A stretch of 64,000 nucleotides of DNA from Methanoculleus sediminis (GCF_001017125.1 NZ_JXOJ01000002.1:497017-561016), one strand, 5' to 3'. Shown: positions 1-9,187, counted from the stretch's first letter. Notes: generated by a model not told the origin, from the sequence alone. Numbers and translations are program-made.

Positions 1-159
1 TACAGCCGTAGTGTTGAGGAGTTCCGGCGCCATACCGCTGTCCTCCCCTTCTTCATGGCGCTCGGGCACCTCAGAATCGCACGGCTGCCCTGGCGGGCGG
101 CGGAACGCGACCGGCTTTTAGCGGAGGCGGAGGCATGTCTCGGCGCGATCCACCGGTAA
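1..159 (+). CDS. C-terminal end of a truncated upstream gene, unknown function
   Basis: Frame 1 is open from the first base to a TAA at 157-159 and encodes the last 52 residues of a protein that begins outside the window. The tail is Arg/Ala/Leu-rich and probably helical (for example LPWRAAERDRLLAEAEACL). Its last 25 nt overlap the start of the next gene, which implies translational coupling. No family can be assigned from so short a piece. Confidence 0.5.
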   Translation, partial: YSRSVEEFRRHTAVLPFFMALGHLRIARLPWRAAERDRLLAEAEACLGAIHR

Positions 160-797
160 CGGGAGTCCTCTTCGACTGCTACGGGACGCTCATCGACATC
201 CTGACCGACGAGCGGGATATCGAGACCTACCGGTGCCTCTCGCGGTGGCTCATCTATCAGGGGGTCCGGATCGCTCCCGAGGACCTGCAGGGTCTCTACA
301 CCTGCCGGGTCAGGGAAGCGATCGAGCGGACCGCAGAGCCTTACCCCGAAGTTCGGGTCGAGGAGGTCTTTGCCGGCATCTGCGTCGAACATGCCGTCTG
401 GGAGATCGACCCGAAGCGGCTCGGCATCGAGTCCGCCCGGGCGTTCCGGGCCGCATCGCTCCGGCGTCTCGGCGTCATCGAAAAGAGCCGGAGGCTGCTC
501 GACCTCTTCGGCGCAAAGAAGACGGGGGTCGTCTCGAACGGGCAGCGGGTATTCTCGGAACGCGAGATGCGGGCGCTCGGGCTCTACGACCGTCTCGGCT
601 TCGCCGTCTTCTCCTCAGACCTCGGCTACCAGAAGCCGGATGCCCGGATATACGCGGCGGCGCTCGAGCGGATGGGAGTTTCCGCCCCTGAAGTTCTCTT
701 CATCGGGGACAACGCCGAGAACGACGTCGATGCTCCACGGAGGTTCGGGATGCAGGCGCTGCACGTCGAGGAGGCGTGGGAGCGCTATGACATCTAG
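135..797 (+). CDS. HAD-superfamily hydrolase, haloacid-dehalogenase-like
   Basis: 220-residue soluble HAD hydrolase. Motif I is FDCYGTLID with the nucleophile at Asp14. The second motif-I residue is Tyr (DxYGT) rather than Asp, a form known from L-2-haloacid dehalogenases and some phosphatases. Motif II is VVSNGQ, the motif III lysine lies in YQKPDARIY, and motif IV is FIGDNAENDVDAP near residue 182. The ATG follows a GGAGG-type ribosome site and overlaps the upstream gene by 25 nt. The fold is clear, but the substrate (phosphate ester or haloacid) cannot be decided from sequence. Confidence 0.8.
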   Translation: MSRRDPPVTGVLFDCYGTLIDILTDERDIETYRCLSRWLIYQGVRIAPEDLQGLYTCRVREAIERTAEPYPEVRVEEVFAGICVEHAVWEIDPKRLGIESARAFRAASLRRLGVIEKSRRLLDLFGAKKTGVVSNGQRVFSEREMRALGLYDRLGFAVFSSDLGYQKPDARIYAAALERMGVSAPEVLFIGDNAENDVDAPRRFGMQALHVEEAWERYDI

Positions 798-864
798 CGG
801 TAGCGGACCGCTTCACCGCATGGCCGCGGGTTTCATGAGATCCCGGGGTGCATAGGCCCGAGCA

Positions 865-1605
865 ATGGACGAACAACGGTGGCTGATCGGTTTGGGGACG
901 GCCCTCATCCTCCTCTCGGTCGTGCTCTACGCCCTGCATTTCCTGATCTTTCGGGACATCTTTCACATCAGCATCTACACGCTCGGCGACATCGCGTTCC
1001 TCCCGCTCGAGATCCTCCTGGTAACGGTCGTCTTTCACCAGGTGCTGGCGTCCCGCGACCGGCGGCAGAGGATGGAGAAACTGAACATGGTCATCGGGAC
1101 GTTCTTCTCGGCGATCGGGACACAGCTCCTGACTTACGTCTCCGACAACGATCCCGATCTCGACGGGGTCCGGCCGCTGCTCCTGGTCGACGACACCTGG
1201 ACCGACGAGACGTTCCGGGAAGTAGAATCGCGGCTGAAGCAGCACCCGTGCCGTGTCGGGATGGAGAAGATCGACCTCCCCGCCGTCAAGCGGTTCCTCG
1301 GGTCGCGCGAGGATTTCCTCCTGCGGCTGCTGGAGAACCCCGTACTCCTCGAGCACGAGGCGTTCACCGAACTCCTCATGGCGGTCTTTCACTTCAACGA
1401 AGAACTGCAGCGCCGGCCCGGATTCTCCGATCTGCCGGAGACCGACACGGCGCATCTCGCAAGAGACCTCGAGCGAATCTACGGCCTCCTGATCCGCGAA
1501 TGGCTGGACTACATGCGCTACCTGCAGAAGAACTACCCGTATCTCTTCTCGCTCGCGATGCGGACAAACCCCTTCGACGAGAAGGCATCGGCAGTTGTTG
1601 AGTAA
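865..1605 (+). CDS. Membrane protein with two N-terminal helices and a cytosolic domain, unknown function
   Basis: 246 residues. Two hydrophobic segments at about residues 8-28 and 38-60 are separated by a short loop. About 180 charged, largely helical residues follow, probably cytosolic. I recognise no catalytic motif. It lies 67 nt after the HAD gene in the same direction and may share its transcript. It converges on a HEAT-repeat gene, and a palindrome-rich spacer separates the two. Confidence 0.6.
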   Translation: MDEQRWLIGLGTALILLSVVLYALHFLIFRDIFHISIYTLGDIAFLPLEILLVTVVFHQVLASRDRRQRMEKLNMVIGTFFSAIGTQLLTYVSDNDPDLDGVRPLLLVDDTWTDETFREVESRLKQHPCRVGMEKIDLPAVKRFLGSREDFLLRLLENPVLLEHEAFTELLMAVFHFNEELQRRPGFSDLPETDTAHLARDLERIYGLLIREWLDYMRYLQKNYPYLFSLAMRTNPFDEKASAVVE

Positions 1606-1621
1606 ACGACTTCCACTTTGC

Positions 1622-1652
1622 GCCGTCAGGTGCGAAGGGAAAGGAGTTCGAG
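1622..1652. repeat. Dispersed palindromic repeat in a convergent intergenic spacer
   Basis: The spacer at 1606-1740 between two converging genes holds the motif CCGTCAGGTGCGAA followed shortly by GGAGTTCGA. The same two blocks recur in the same order at 51403-51426, again between converging genes. Further small hairpins follow in the spacer, such as GCCCC-AGA-GGGGC near 1680. A REP-like or terminator-like role is inferred from position only. Confidence 0.45.
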
Positions 1653-1740
1653 AAGCGGTAAGGCTTCAAATGCGACGCGTGCCCCAGAGGGGCAGGCGGA
1701 GCAGGAGCACCAGAGAGTTTCGAATCCGGGAGCTCCCCCT

Positions 1741-2565
1741 CTACGCCATCTGCGCCCGGATGTGCTGCACCGTCTCGGGATACTGCTTCTCGAGCCGGTT
1801 CTTCTTGAGGTTCTCTCTCACGATCCACCGGATATCCTGATCGTCGAGGGTCGCAAGCTGCCGCAGGTACTCAAAGCCTATCGCGGGAAGGGCGACGACG
1901 ACCACGCTGAGCGTGTAGCCGAGCGCCTTCCGGAGCGTACGGAACGCCTCGGACTGCCTCTCTTTCGCGGTGTAGACGCGGATCAGGATCTTCCGGTGGA
2001 ACCGGAGCGCCGTCTCCGCGAGGTCGGGCTCGGCCAGAAGATCCGGTTCGGCAATCCCCGCGACCGCGGCCCGCATGGCAAGCCAGGAACCCCCTTCCAC
2101 CCAGCCCTCCAGTTCCGGGACCACCGTGTCCCGCTGCCGGGAGAGGAGATCCTGAAGCCCCATCGCCACCGCTTCCCTGATTCGCCACCGCGGATCGACG
2201 GAGGCCTCCGCGAGGTGCGTGAGCGCCGCCTCGACGCATCCCGGCGATACCGACCCGATCGCCCCGATGCCCCGAACACCGCAGAACCCGAGAAACTCAT
2301 GCGGATCGCCCGTCGGGGCATCTTCCGGAGAGACGCAGGCCAGCTCGACGCAGAGGTTCCACAGGATCCGCAGATCGCCGGGATCGGCAACGGCAAACTC
2401 CTGCACGGTCCCGGCAAACGCCGCCGCAAGCTCGAGATTCGCCCGGGGTCCGGGAAGACGGCTCTCCGCGATCAGGTAGGCAAGCAGACTCCCGGCGTCG
2501 CCGCTCGAGAGTAAACCCGTGAGCAGCCGGGCAACCTCCCTGACATGGGTCTCTTTGCGGGTCAT
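1741..2565 (-). CDS. HEAT-like alpha-helical repeat protein
   Basis: 274 residues, predicted all-helical, with weak HEAT-type units such as DPRWRIREAVAMGLQDLL. The C-terminal third is basic and contains a hydrophobic helix (TLSVVVVALPAIGFEYL) that is more likely buried than membrane-spanning. Large helical-repeat proteins of this kind are protein- or nucleic-acid-binding scaffolds; no enzyme motif is visible. The next gene on this strand is the small GTPase, with 42 nt between them, so the two may be co-transcribed. Confidence 0.6.
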   Translation of the reverse strand: MTRKETHVREVARLLTGLLSSGDAGSLLAYLIAESRLPGPRANLELAAAFAGTVQEFAVADPGDLRILWNLCVELACVSPEDAPTGDPHEFLGFCGVRGIGAIGSVSPGCVEAALTHLAEASVDPRWRIREAVAMGLQDLLSRQRDTVVPELEGWVEGGSWLAMRAAVAGIAEPDLLAEPDLAETALRFHRKILIRVYTAKERQSEAFRTLRKALGYTLSVVVVALPAIGFEYLRQLATLDDQDIRWIVRENLKKNRLEKQYPETVQHIRAQMA

Positions 2566-2607
2566 TGTCCGTAGAGAAGAACGACCTCGAGGCAGTAAAA
2601 TTGATCG

Positions 2608-3093
2608 CTACCTGGCGGGCAGAGTCGCGACGAAGGCGTCAAGAGCCGCATGGACGTTCTCGCCGTTCCGCGCGGAGATCGGATGCACCATCTCCCCGGG
2701 GAGGTCACGGCTGACGGCCTCGGGCACCGCACCGGGACTGTCGCACTTGTTCGCCATGAACGCGAGCGGGACCTTGAGGGCCTTCAACTGGTCATAAAGA
2801 TGCCGGGTCATTGCGTCCACTCCCGTTGTGGCGTCCACGACGATGATCGCGCCGTCCATCCCGCGCGAGAGGATCTGCCGGACAAACTCGAACCGCTCCT
2901 GCCCCGGCGTGCCGAAGAGGAAGATGGACTTGTCTCCCACCATCAATCTGCCGAAATCGAACGCAACGGTCGTGGGACCCTCTTCCGAGGACGCCTCGAT
3001 GTGACGGCTGCGGGGGTCGAGTGCCTGGATGAAGCTGGACTTGCCTGCATTGAAGGAACCAAAAACGACGATCTTGAGCCTGCCTTCTGCCAT
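2608..3093 (-). CDS. Small Ras-like GTPase, COG2229 type
   Basis: 161 residues when started at MAEGRLKIVVFG; an upstream in-frame extension of 34 residues looks non-coding. G1 P-loop GSFNAGKSS is at 12-20. The G3 region reads FGTPGQERF, with Gly in place of the usual Asp, as in the COG2229 group of prokaryotic Rab/Arf-like GTPases. G4 is NKCD at 115-118 and G5 is SAR near 139. Relatives are often encoded beside Roadblock/LC7 regulators, and none is seen next to it here. It is probably a regulatory GTPase for polarity, motility or trafficking-like functions, inferred from the family. Confidence 0.8.
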   Translation of the reverse strand: MAEGRLKIVVFGSFNAGKSSFIQALDPRSRHIEASSEEGPTTVAFDFGRLMVGDKSIFLFGTPGQERFEFVRQILSRGMDGAIIVVDATTGVDAMTRHLYDQLKALKVPLAFMANKCDSPGAVPEAVSRDLPGEMVHPISARNGENVHAALDAFVATLPAR

Positions 3094-3302
3094 TAGACTT
3101 CTATCTGTATCAGGATGTTTTAGGGTTTCGTTATGGTGGCGCCGTGGCGAGGATAAAGACGTATCCGGCCAACGATGAGAAAAATAATTTCCCATTGTGC
3201 CGATAGAAACGAAACAATAATTCTCCGCTCTGCAGGGGCCTTTGCGCCCTCACCGGCGCAAGCGCCCAACATCCATATAGCCGGTAAATCCAAGGTACAG
3301 GT

Positions 3303-3656
3303 ATGGAGCCGGACGAAGTGGATTCGGTCGCACAGGAGATCATGGCTACCCTGGACAATCTCTTCCTTGCAGAGAAACAGGCGCGGCTCCAGGTATCCGC
3401 ACTCGAGGAACAGCAGTACCCCCTGGCCGCGACATTCGAGATGGTCAGCGACATGGGTACGGACACCGCCATCGAGGAGGCGCTTGCCGGATTCGGCTTC
3501 GAGTACCATACCATCGACGAAGACGCCGAACTCTGGATCTCGGACGAGCACGGGCTGATGGTCTTTCTCTTCTTCACCGATCCCGATGGGCGGTACTACA
3601 ACTACAGGATCGTCGCGTTCGACGTCGTCGGCGAGGAAGAAGAGATATCAGCGTAA
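3303..3656 (+). CDS. Small acidic protein of unknown function
   Basis: 117 residues, strongly acidic, with an N-terminal helix (EIMATLDNLFLAEKQARLQV) that could form a coiled coil and a beta-rich second half ending in an acidic tail. It is divergent from the GTPase gene, with about 210 nt between starts. No known domain recognised. Codon use matches neighbouring genes, which supports it as a real gene. Confidence 0.6.
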   Translation: MEPDEVDSVAQEIMATLDNLFLAEKQARLQVSALEEQQYPLAATFEMVSDMGTDTAIEEALAGFGFEYHTIDEDAELWISDEHGLMVFLFFTDPDGRYYNYRIVAFDVVGEEEEISA

Positions 3657-3746
3657 CCGGCGCTGACGGCGGCGGGATGATGCCGTGCCAGATGCTATAT
3701 ACCGTAAACGACATCTGGTGTGCGGGGAGAATCTGGAGGGATTGAG

Positions 3747-4277
3747 ATGGAGCGCTCGGTAAAACGCCTCATGGAGGACAGGGAGAAGCGGCGCGAGGAG
3801 AACATCGGCAAGTATATCGAGCAGCTCTCGGACGAGAGCACCCCCTACCGGCTGCGGGCGGCCGAGGCGCTCGGGGAGTGCGCCGATCCCCGCGCAGTCG
3901 AGCCGCTGATCGCCGCCCTCGCGGACCGCGAGAACGAGGTCAGGTGGGTCGCCGCGCAGGCGCTCGGGAGACTTCACGACGCGCGGGCGGTCGAACCGCT
4001 CCTCCTTCTCCTCGAGGACCGCGACCGGTGGGCGCGGCGCGGCGCCGCCTGGTCGCTCGGCGAACTCGGCGATCGGCGCGCGGTCGAGCCCCTCCTCCCC
4101 CTTCTTGCGGACAAAAAGAAGGACGTCAGGGTGGCCGCCGCCGAAGCGCTCGGGAAACTCCGCGACCGGCGGGCGGCAGACAACCTCTCCGCCGCGCTCG
4201 AGGACGAGGAGGAGCCCGAAGTCCGGACGGCGATCCGCCGTGCCCTCCGCGAGATCACCGGCGAGGCGGGATTTTGA
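3747..4277 (+). CDS. HEAT-repeat (PBS-lyase-type) protein
   Basis: 176 residues from the ATG at 3747, chosen because GGAGG lies about 9 nt upstream; the in-frame GTG at 3720 has no such site. After a charged N-terminal helix come about five tandem 31-residue HEAT/PBS-lyase repeats with the signature DxRAVEPLxxxLxD...VRxxAAxALGxL. Such proteins are binding scaffolds. The TGA overlaps the TTG start of the aminopeptidase, so the two are translationally coupled and the repeat protein may help that enzyme. Confidence 0.8.
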   Translation: MERSVKRLMEDREKRREENIGKYIEQLSDESTPYRLRAAEALGECADPRAVEPLIAALADRENEVRWVAAQALGRLHDARAVEPLLLLLEDRDRWARRGAAWSLGELGDRRAVEPLLPLLADKKKDVRVAAAEALGKLRDRRAADNLSAALEDEEEPEVRTAIRRALREITGEAGF

Positions 4278-7129
4278 CCGGAGAAGGCGGAGAGCGGAGG
4301 CTCTTTCGCTACTACCCGGAGGACTTCGGGGCGCTCCCCGTCCGGGTCGTCCACATGGACCTCGTCTTCGACGTCTACGACGGCCACACCCGGGTCGTCT
4401 CCGCCCTCACCGCCGGGACCCTCGACGCACCGCTCTCGTCGCTCTCCCTGAACGCCCGCGATCTGGACATTCTCCGCGTGGAGTCCGCCGGACGTGCCGT
4501 CACCCATACCTACGACCGGGACGCGGCGACCCTCACCGTCGCCTTCGATCCCGCCGTCCCGCCCCGGACACAATTCACCCTTGAGACCGAGACGATCTGC
4601 CGGCCGAGCACCCACGTTCTCGAAGGCCTCTACTATGACGGGCTCTGTCCCGGCGGGCCGCCCACCCAGATCACCCAGTGCCAGCAGTGGGGGTTCCAGC
4701 GGCTGGTTCCCTGCCTCGACGACATGACCGCGAAGTGCACCTACACGACGACGATCGTCGCGGACAACGGGTACACGAACACCATATCGAACGGCGACCC
4801 GGCAGGAGATCGGATCCCCTGCGCTCCCGGCCGCTCCGTGCAGAGATACGAGAACACCAGAACCCCGATGGCGCCCTACCTCTTCTTCCTCGGGGTGGGG
4901 TGCTACGACACCCACCGGCGCGAGTTCGAGTACCCCGACGGACGGACGTTCGCCCTCGAACTCCTCGCGAAAACCGGCTCGGATGCAGCGGCTGCGGAGC
5001 GTGCGCTCGATATCCTCGCGGACGGGGTGATGTGGGTCCACCTCTTCACCGGCCCGGAGCAGTACCGCGATCGCGAGACCCGGGAGGAGGTGTGGCGTCT
5101 TACGCGGGTGCGCGACGAGGCGAAACGCTCCGGGGATCTTGAAGCGCTCGAAGAGACCAGGAAGACGCTCAAAGAACTCATCTCGACCATCACGCCGGGC
5201 TACGCCTACACGGGGGCGGTCTACCGGGAGATCGCCATGCAGAACTCCGACTTCGGCGGGATGGAGAACGTCGGGAACACGACGATCGCCGCGAACCGGA
5301 TCATGCCCGGGCCCGATACCACCGACCCGGCCTTCGAGTACCTGATCCGGGTGAAGATTCACGAGTACTACCACAACGAGAACGGCTCCGAGGTGACCGG
5401 GTGGAGCCCGTTCGAGATCTGGCTGAACGAGGCCGTGACCGTCCACGTCAAGAACCAGCACCATGCCTTCCTCTTCGGCGAGGCCTACTCCCGTATCAAG
5501 ACCGTGCTCGACCTCCTCGACCCCGCGGCCGGGACGCTCACGCTCGATCGGGGCGCAGGGTCGATGCCGATCGAGCCGGACGGTTTCAACGACCCGAACG
5601 ACCTCATCACCGGCGTCACCTACGTGAAAGCCCCCGAGTTCGTCAGGATGATCGAGACGCTGATGGGGAGGGAGGCGTTCGCCGAGGCGCTCGGCCGCTA
5701 CCACGACCGGTTCCGGCACGCGAACGCCTCGCGGGCTGACTGGCTGCGCTGCATGGAGGAGGTCTCGGGGCAGGACTTCTCGGGAATGGCTGCGGTCTGG
5801 CTGAAGGAGAAGGAGTACCCGGTACTCGCGGTATCCCCCGCATACGACCCGGCCGCCCGGCGGTTCACCCTCGCCTACCGCCAGAGCCGCTCGCCCGGAG
5901 GCCGTCTCCGGCAGTTCCCGTTCCGGTTCGCGCTCGTCGACGCCAGGGGCGGGGAGATCCGGGAGACGACCGTCCGGATCGCCGACGAGGCCGGAGAGAT
6001 CGTCCTCGACGGCGTTGACCGCCCCGCGTTCCTCTCGCTCAACCGCGGCTACTCTTTCTATGGGAAGACGGCATACCGGGCGCCGGAGGACGAACTCTAC
6101 CTCCAGGTCGAGAGAGACCCCGATATCGTCGGCCGGTTCACCGCCTTCCTCGCGCTCGCCGACCGGGAGATGCTCCGGATTCTCGAGGAACCGGGTGCAG
6201 CCGTCTCCGACCGGTTCGCCGACCTCTGCGCCGCCCTCCTCGCCGACGACTCTCTCATGAACGAGGCGGGCGGGCAGTTCCTGACCATCTTCCCCTCGGT
6301 GGAGGACGAGCGGTTCGCCCATCGTTACCGGGCGCTCCATGACGCGCGGCAGGCGATCTATGCCGCCGTCGCCGCACGTGGCGGCGAGACCCTCCTCCGC
6401 ATCTACCGGCAGGCGGCAAAAGACACTCCCGCCGGGCCGGGCAGCCTGGAGGAAGAGGCCGCGGCGATCCGGAACCGGCAGAGGAAGAATACCTGCCTTT
6501 CGATCCTCGCGACACTCGACACCCCGGAGGTTCACCGGCTCCTTCTTCACCAGTTCCGGGAAGCGACTGCCGCAACCGACCGGCTCGCCGCGTTCTCGCT
6601 GATCCTCGAGAGCAGCGCTCCGGAACGGCAGGAGATCCTCGAGGCGTTCGGAGCCTTTTCGACAACGAGCCCCGTCGCGTGGGAGTCGTTCCTCGCCGCC
6701 GTCGCCGGGAGCGACTGCGACGACCTCGTTCCCATTCTCGAGCGGATCGAGTCCTCGCCCGCCTTCGCATTCGAGCAGGCCGACCAGCAGCGGGCGCTCT
6801 ACGGGCGGTTCGCGCTGAACAGGAAGCGGTCGCTCGAGACCGAAGAGGGGAGGGACTACCTTGCAGAGGTGCTCCGGCGGCTCGCCCCGGTCAACGAGTA
6901 CAGCACCGTCCGGGCTCTCGATGCGTTCGCGTTCATCGACAAAATGGAGCCCCGCCACCGTATTCCGGTGGTCGGGGTGCTCGCCGGCCTCCTCGCCGGT
7001 CTCGATCCCGGTGCATACCCCGCGGTCTACAACAACGCCCGCCGCTTCCTCCTCGGCGCCCCGGAGGCAGTCCGCGCCTACGAGGAGGAGCACGGAGCGA
7101 TCCCGGCCCTCCGGGAACCCGGCCCCTGA
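4274..7129 (+). CDS. M1-family zinc aminopeptidase
   Basis: 951 residues from a TTG at 4274 that overlaps the preceding stop; the next in-frame ATG at 4355 would cut into the conserved N-terminal beta domain. The exopeptidase motif GGMEN begins at residue 328. The zinc site HEYYH is at 363-367 with the third ligand Glu386, in exact HExxH-x18-E spacing. Length and layout fit the aminopeptidase N/tricorn-interacting F family, with a long helical C-terminal domain. There is no signal peptide, so it is probably cytosolic and trims peptides released by the proteasome. Confidence 0.9.
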   Translation: MTGEGGERRLFRYYPEDFGALPVRVVHMDLVFDVYDGHTRVVSALTAGTLDAPLSSLSLNARDLDILRVESAGRAVTHTYDRDAATLTVAFDPAVPPRTQFTLETETICRPSTHVLEGLYYDGLCPGGPPTQITQCQQWGFQRLVPCLDDMTAKCTYTTTIVADNGYTNTISNGDPAGDRIPCAPGRSVQRYENTRTPMAPYLFFLGVGCYDTHRREFEYPDGRTFALELLAKTGSDAAAAERALDILADGVMWVHLFTGPEQYRDRETREEVWRLTRVRDEAKRSGDLEALEETRKTLKELISTITPGYAYTGAVYREIAMQNSDFGGMENVGNTTIAANRIMPGPDTTDPAFEYLIRVKIHEYYHNENGSEVTGWSPFEIWLNEAVTVHVKNQHHAFLFGEAYSRIKTVLDLLDPAAGTLTLDRGAGSMPIEPDGFNDPNDLITGVTYVKAPEFVRMIETLMGREAFAEALGRYHDRFRHANASRADWLRCMEEVSGQDFSGMAAVWLKEKEYPVLAVSPAYDPAARRFTLAYRQSRSPGGRLRQFPFRFALVDARGGEIRETTVRIADEAGEIVLDGVDRPAFLSLNRGYSFYGKTAYRAPEDELYLQVERDPDIVGRFTAFLALADREMLRILEEPGAAVSDRFADLCAALLADDSLMNEAGGQFLTIFPSVEDERFAHRYRALHDARQAIYAAVAARGGETLLRIYRQAAKDTPAGPGSLEEEAAAIRNRQRKNTCLSILATLDTPEVHRLLLHQFREATAATDRLAAFSLILESSAPERQEILEAFGAFSTTSPVAWESFLAAVAGSDCDDLVPILERIESSPAFAFEQADQQRALYGRFALNRKRSLETEEGRDYLAEVLRRLAPVNEYSTVRALDAFAFIDKMEPRHRIPVVGVLAGLLAGLDPGAYPAVYNNARRFLLGAPEAVRAYEEEHGAIPALREPGP

Positions 7130-7130
7130 C

Positions 7131-7970
7131 CTACCCGTACTCGAGGTGCAGCCCGACACCCGTCTCCCGGACGTCCGCGACCTTTGCGAGGGCAATCTTC
7201 GCCGCGAGGTCGGTGCAGTGGCAGGGGTGGAGGGCTGCCGGCCGCACCTCTGCAAAATAGTCGAGGATTCCCCGCATCTGTTCCGGCGGCGCATCGAGGA
7301 GATGGAACCCGCCGATGACGTCGGCGACCCGATCCTCGTTGCAGACCTCGCGGGCCTGCTCGACGATCGAGCAGATCCCTGAATGAGAGCAGCCGGTCAT
7401 CACGACGAGCCCTTCCGGGGTTTTGCAGGCGAGCGCGGTGTCGTCGACGACGGTGTCGTCCCGGATGCCGTCGGGGGTGTAGACGTAGCCGCACGGGAGT
7501 GTCCTCTCGAACTCGAACCGCCGCTCGATCTCGCCGAGGAAGACCAGGTTCTCGGTCAGCCGGAGGGGGGCCGGCGTGAGGAGGACTTTCCCGTGCCGGA
7601 AGAGTTCCTCGACCGAGAGGTGGCACCCGATCTCCCCGACGCCGTCGCAGCTCCGGGTGAGGAACGCATCGGGATGGGCGATGAACGTGGGTTCGACACG
7701 CTCGCGGCCCTCGAGGATAGCCTCGGTATGGAGCCGGATGAGGGCGTCGAGACCCCACGTGTGGTCGAGGTGGCCGTGGGAGATGACGATGTCGTCGACG
7801 CGGAGAAGGTCGATCCCCATCTTTCGGGCGTTGGCGACGAGGATGCCCGAGTATCCGGCATCGAAGAGAACCCGGGTCCCGCCGTCCTCGATGTGGATCG
7901 AGAGCCCCGGTTCCGCGAGGAAGTAACGGTCGGTGAGAGTGGCGTTATCCACGAGGACGGTCACCTTCAT
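7131..7970 (-). CDS. Metallo-beta-lactamase-fold hydrolase, MJ0301/RFAP-synthase-like group
   Basis: 279 residues. The metal motif HGHLDH is complete at 65-70, and later ligands are present in TGCSHSG and GGFHLL. This layout is shared with the archaeal proteins annotated as 7,8-dihydropterin-6-methyl-4-(ribofuranosyl)aminobenzene 5-phosphate synthase or dihydropteroate-synthase-like (MJ0301 group), which points to tetrahydromethanopterin or pterin metabolism. That role is inherited from family names and is uncertain. It stops one base after the convergent aminopeptidase gene. Confidence 0.75.
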   Translation of the reverse strand: MKVTVLVDNATLTDRYFLAEPGLSIHIEDGGTRVLFDAGYSGILVANARKMGIDLLRVDDIVISHGHLDHTWGLDALIRLHTEAILEGRERVEPTFIAHPDAFLTRSCDGVGEIGCHLSVEELFRHGKVLLTPAPLRLTENLVFLGEIERRFEFERTLPCGYVYTPDGIRDDTVVDDTALACKTPEGLVVMTGCSHSGICSIVEQAREVCNEDRVADVIGGFHLLDAPPEQMRGILDYFAEVRPAALHPCHCTDLAAKIALAKVADVRETGVGLHLEYG

Positions 7971-8121
7971 CCGCAGCGCCTCCCGAACGCTGCACCCACC
8001 GCGAACGAATCCATGCAGATAGTGGGCACAGCGCGGTTAAGAAAGTATCCCGGAGGCGTATAGAGCGTGCCACCGGAGAAAAGAAGGTAATCCCCGTGAA
8101 ACGCTATGGAGGAGGAATACC

Positions 8122-8514
8122 ATGATGGAATCGGGTTATGAGACCTTCTCGCCCGGAGAGCCGGAGGAACTCAAGGCGCTCGGGCTCGCAGTCGGCGGGC
8201 GGCTCGGGCTCGATCGCCTGAAAGACCTGCAGGAACGCCTCAATGTAGAGATCATCCTCTACTTCGACGAAGACCTCGCCCGGAACTCGACGCCTGACGC
8301 AGATTACGAGGACTTCCGGATCGTCCCGGTGCAGGCCCGGCCGTTCATGCCGTTTGCGATCTTCCTGCGGACGATGGCGGAGCACGATCCGGGGTTTGCA
8401 GACCGCATGCGGCGAGAGCCTCCGACGGCCGAGGTTCTCGAGATCGGGACGCTCGACCGCGGCTCGGGGTGCGTCGCCTGTACGCGGCCGTACGTGAAAG
8501 CACTGCTGCTGTAA
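8122..8514 (+). CDS. Conserved-looking soluble protein of unknown function
   Basis: 130 residues, with the ATG 5 nt after a GGAGGA ribosome site. The sequence is mixed alpha/beta with no signal or membrane segment. A CVAC pair sits near the C-terminus in RGSGCVACTRPYVK, which could bind a metal or form a disulfide. No family recognised. It converges with the 2H phosphoesterase gene, leaving 7 nt between stops. Confidence 0.6.
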   Translation: MMESGYETFSPGEPEELKALGLAVGGRLGLDRLKDLQERLNVEIILYFDEDLARNSTPDADYEDFRIVPVQARPFMPFAIFLRTMAEHDPGFADRMRREPPTAEVLEIGTLDRGSGCVACTRPYVKALLL

Positions 8515-8521
8515 CTCCGGT

Positions 8522-9187
8522 CTACCGCCGGGCCGCCGTCCCGCCGCGCCCCCCGTGCGCCCGAAGACCGAGATCGAACACGGCAAGGATCCGTCGGCAG
8601 GTACAGTGGCTCCCGAGGTGGCAGAGAGCGGCCTTCGTCACCTCGAACCGGATGGGGAAGTCGATCCCGGGAATGATCTCCGGGAGGTCGCCGAACCCGA
8701 TGGTGATGTGCGGCGAGTAGCGCTCGTACACGGAGGTCTTCGGGAACCGGAGAAGGCAGTCGACGGACGGGGCGGACGCCTCCCCGGCAAACATCTCCGG
8801 GCCGGTCGCCGGTGCCGGGTAGGGTTTCAGGGAGTTCATAACGCTCTTGTGAAAGAGCTGGAGGATCTCCGTCCGGAGAATATGAAAGACGGAGATGGTC
8901 CCTCTCGTGCTCGAACGGTGTTTCGCAACGGCGTCGATGGCCAGGGCCATGGGGGAGCACTGTCGCGTAATCCGCTCCACCTTCGCGACGATCTCCGGGA
9001 TATCCCCGCTCCTTGCCGGGAACATTGCGACCGAGATGTGCGGAAGGCAGTTCTCCCTGTCGAGACGTATCCCGCCGTCCGGGTAGCCGGCGAGCAGTGT
9101 CCGGTTCGCGCCGATCGCCATATCCATGATCGGGCCGGGCGGCAGGAGAACAACATCGACGGCGATCGTTTCGGGAAGTTCATACAT
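8522..9187 (-). CDS. 2H phosphoesterase (2'-5' RNA ligase superfamily)
   Basis: 221 residues from MYELPETIAVDV. Two HxS/T motifs mark the superfamily: HIS at 50-52 (LPHISVAMF) and HIT at 160-162 (SPHITIGFG), about 110 residues apart. Members cleave or form 2'-5' or 2',3'-cyclic phosphates in RNA or nucleotides, and the two His act as general acid and base. An in-frame ATG at 9265 would add 26 residues without family character. The substrate is unknown. Confidence 0.7.
   Translation of the reverse strand: MYELPETIAVDVVLLPPGPIMDMAIGANRTLLAGYPDGGIRLDRENCLPHISVAMFPARSGDIPEIVAKVERITRQCSPMALAIDAVAKHRSSTRGTISVFHILRTEILQLFHKSVMNSLKPYPAPATGPEMFAGEASAPSVDCLLRFPKTSVYERYSPHITIGFGDLPEIIPGIDFPIRFEVTKAALCHLGSHCTCRRILAVFDLGLRAHGGRGGTAARR

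Noticed and set aside
1700-1735. TTCGAATCC-like sequence resembling a tRNA T-loop
   Set aside because: The flanks do not pair as a T stem, and no acceptor, D or anticodon arm can be folded around it.
3974-7294. A 1106-codon open frame antisense to the aminopeptidase
   Set aside because: It is a by-product of strong third-position GC bias; it lacks any domain, is full of Arg/Gly/Pro/Glu runs and lies opposite a gene with complete zinc-protease motifs. The same applies to the other long antisense frames.
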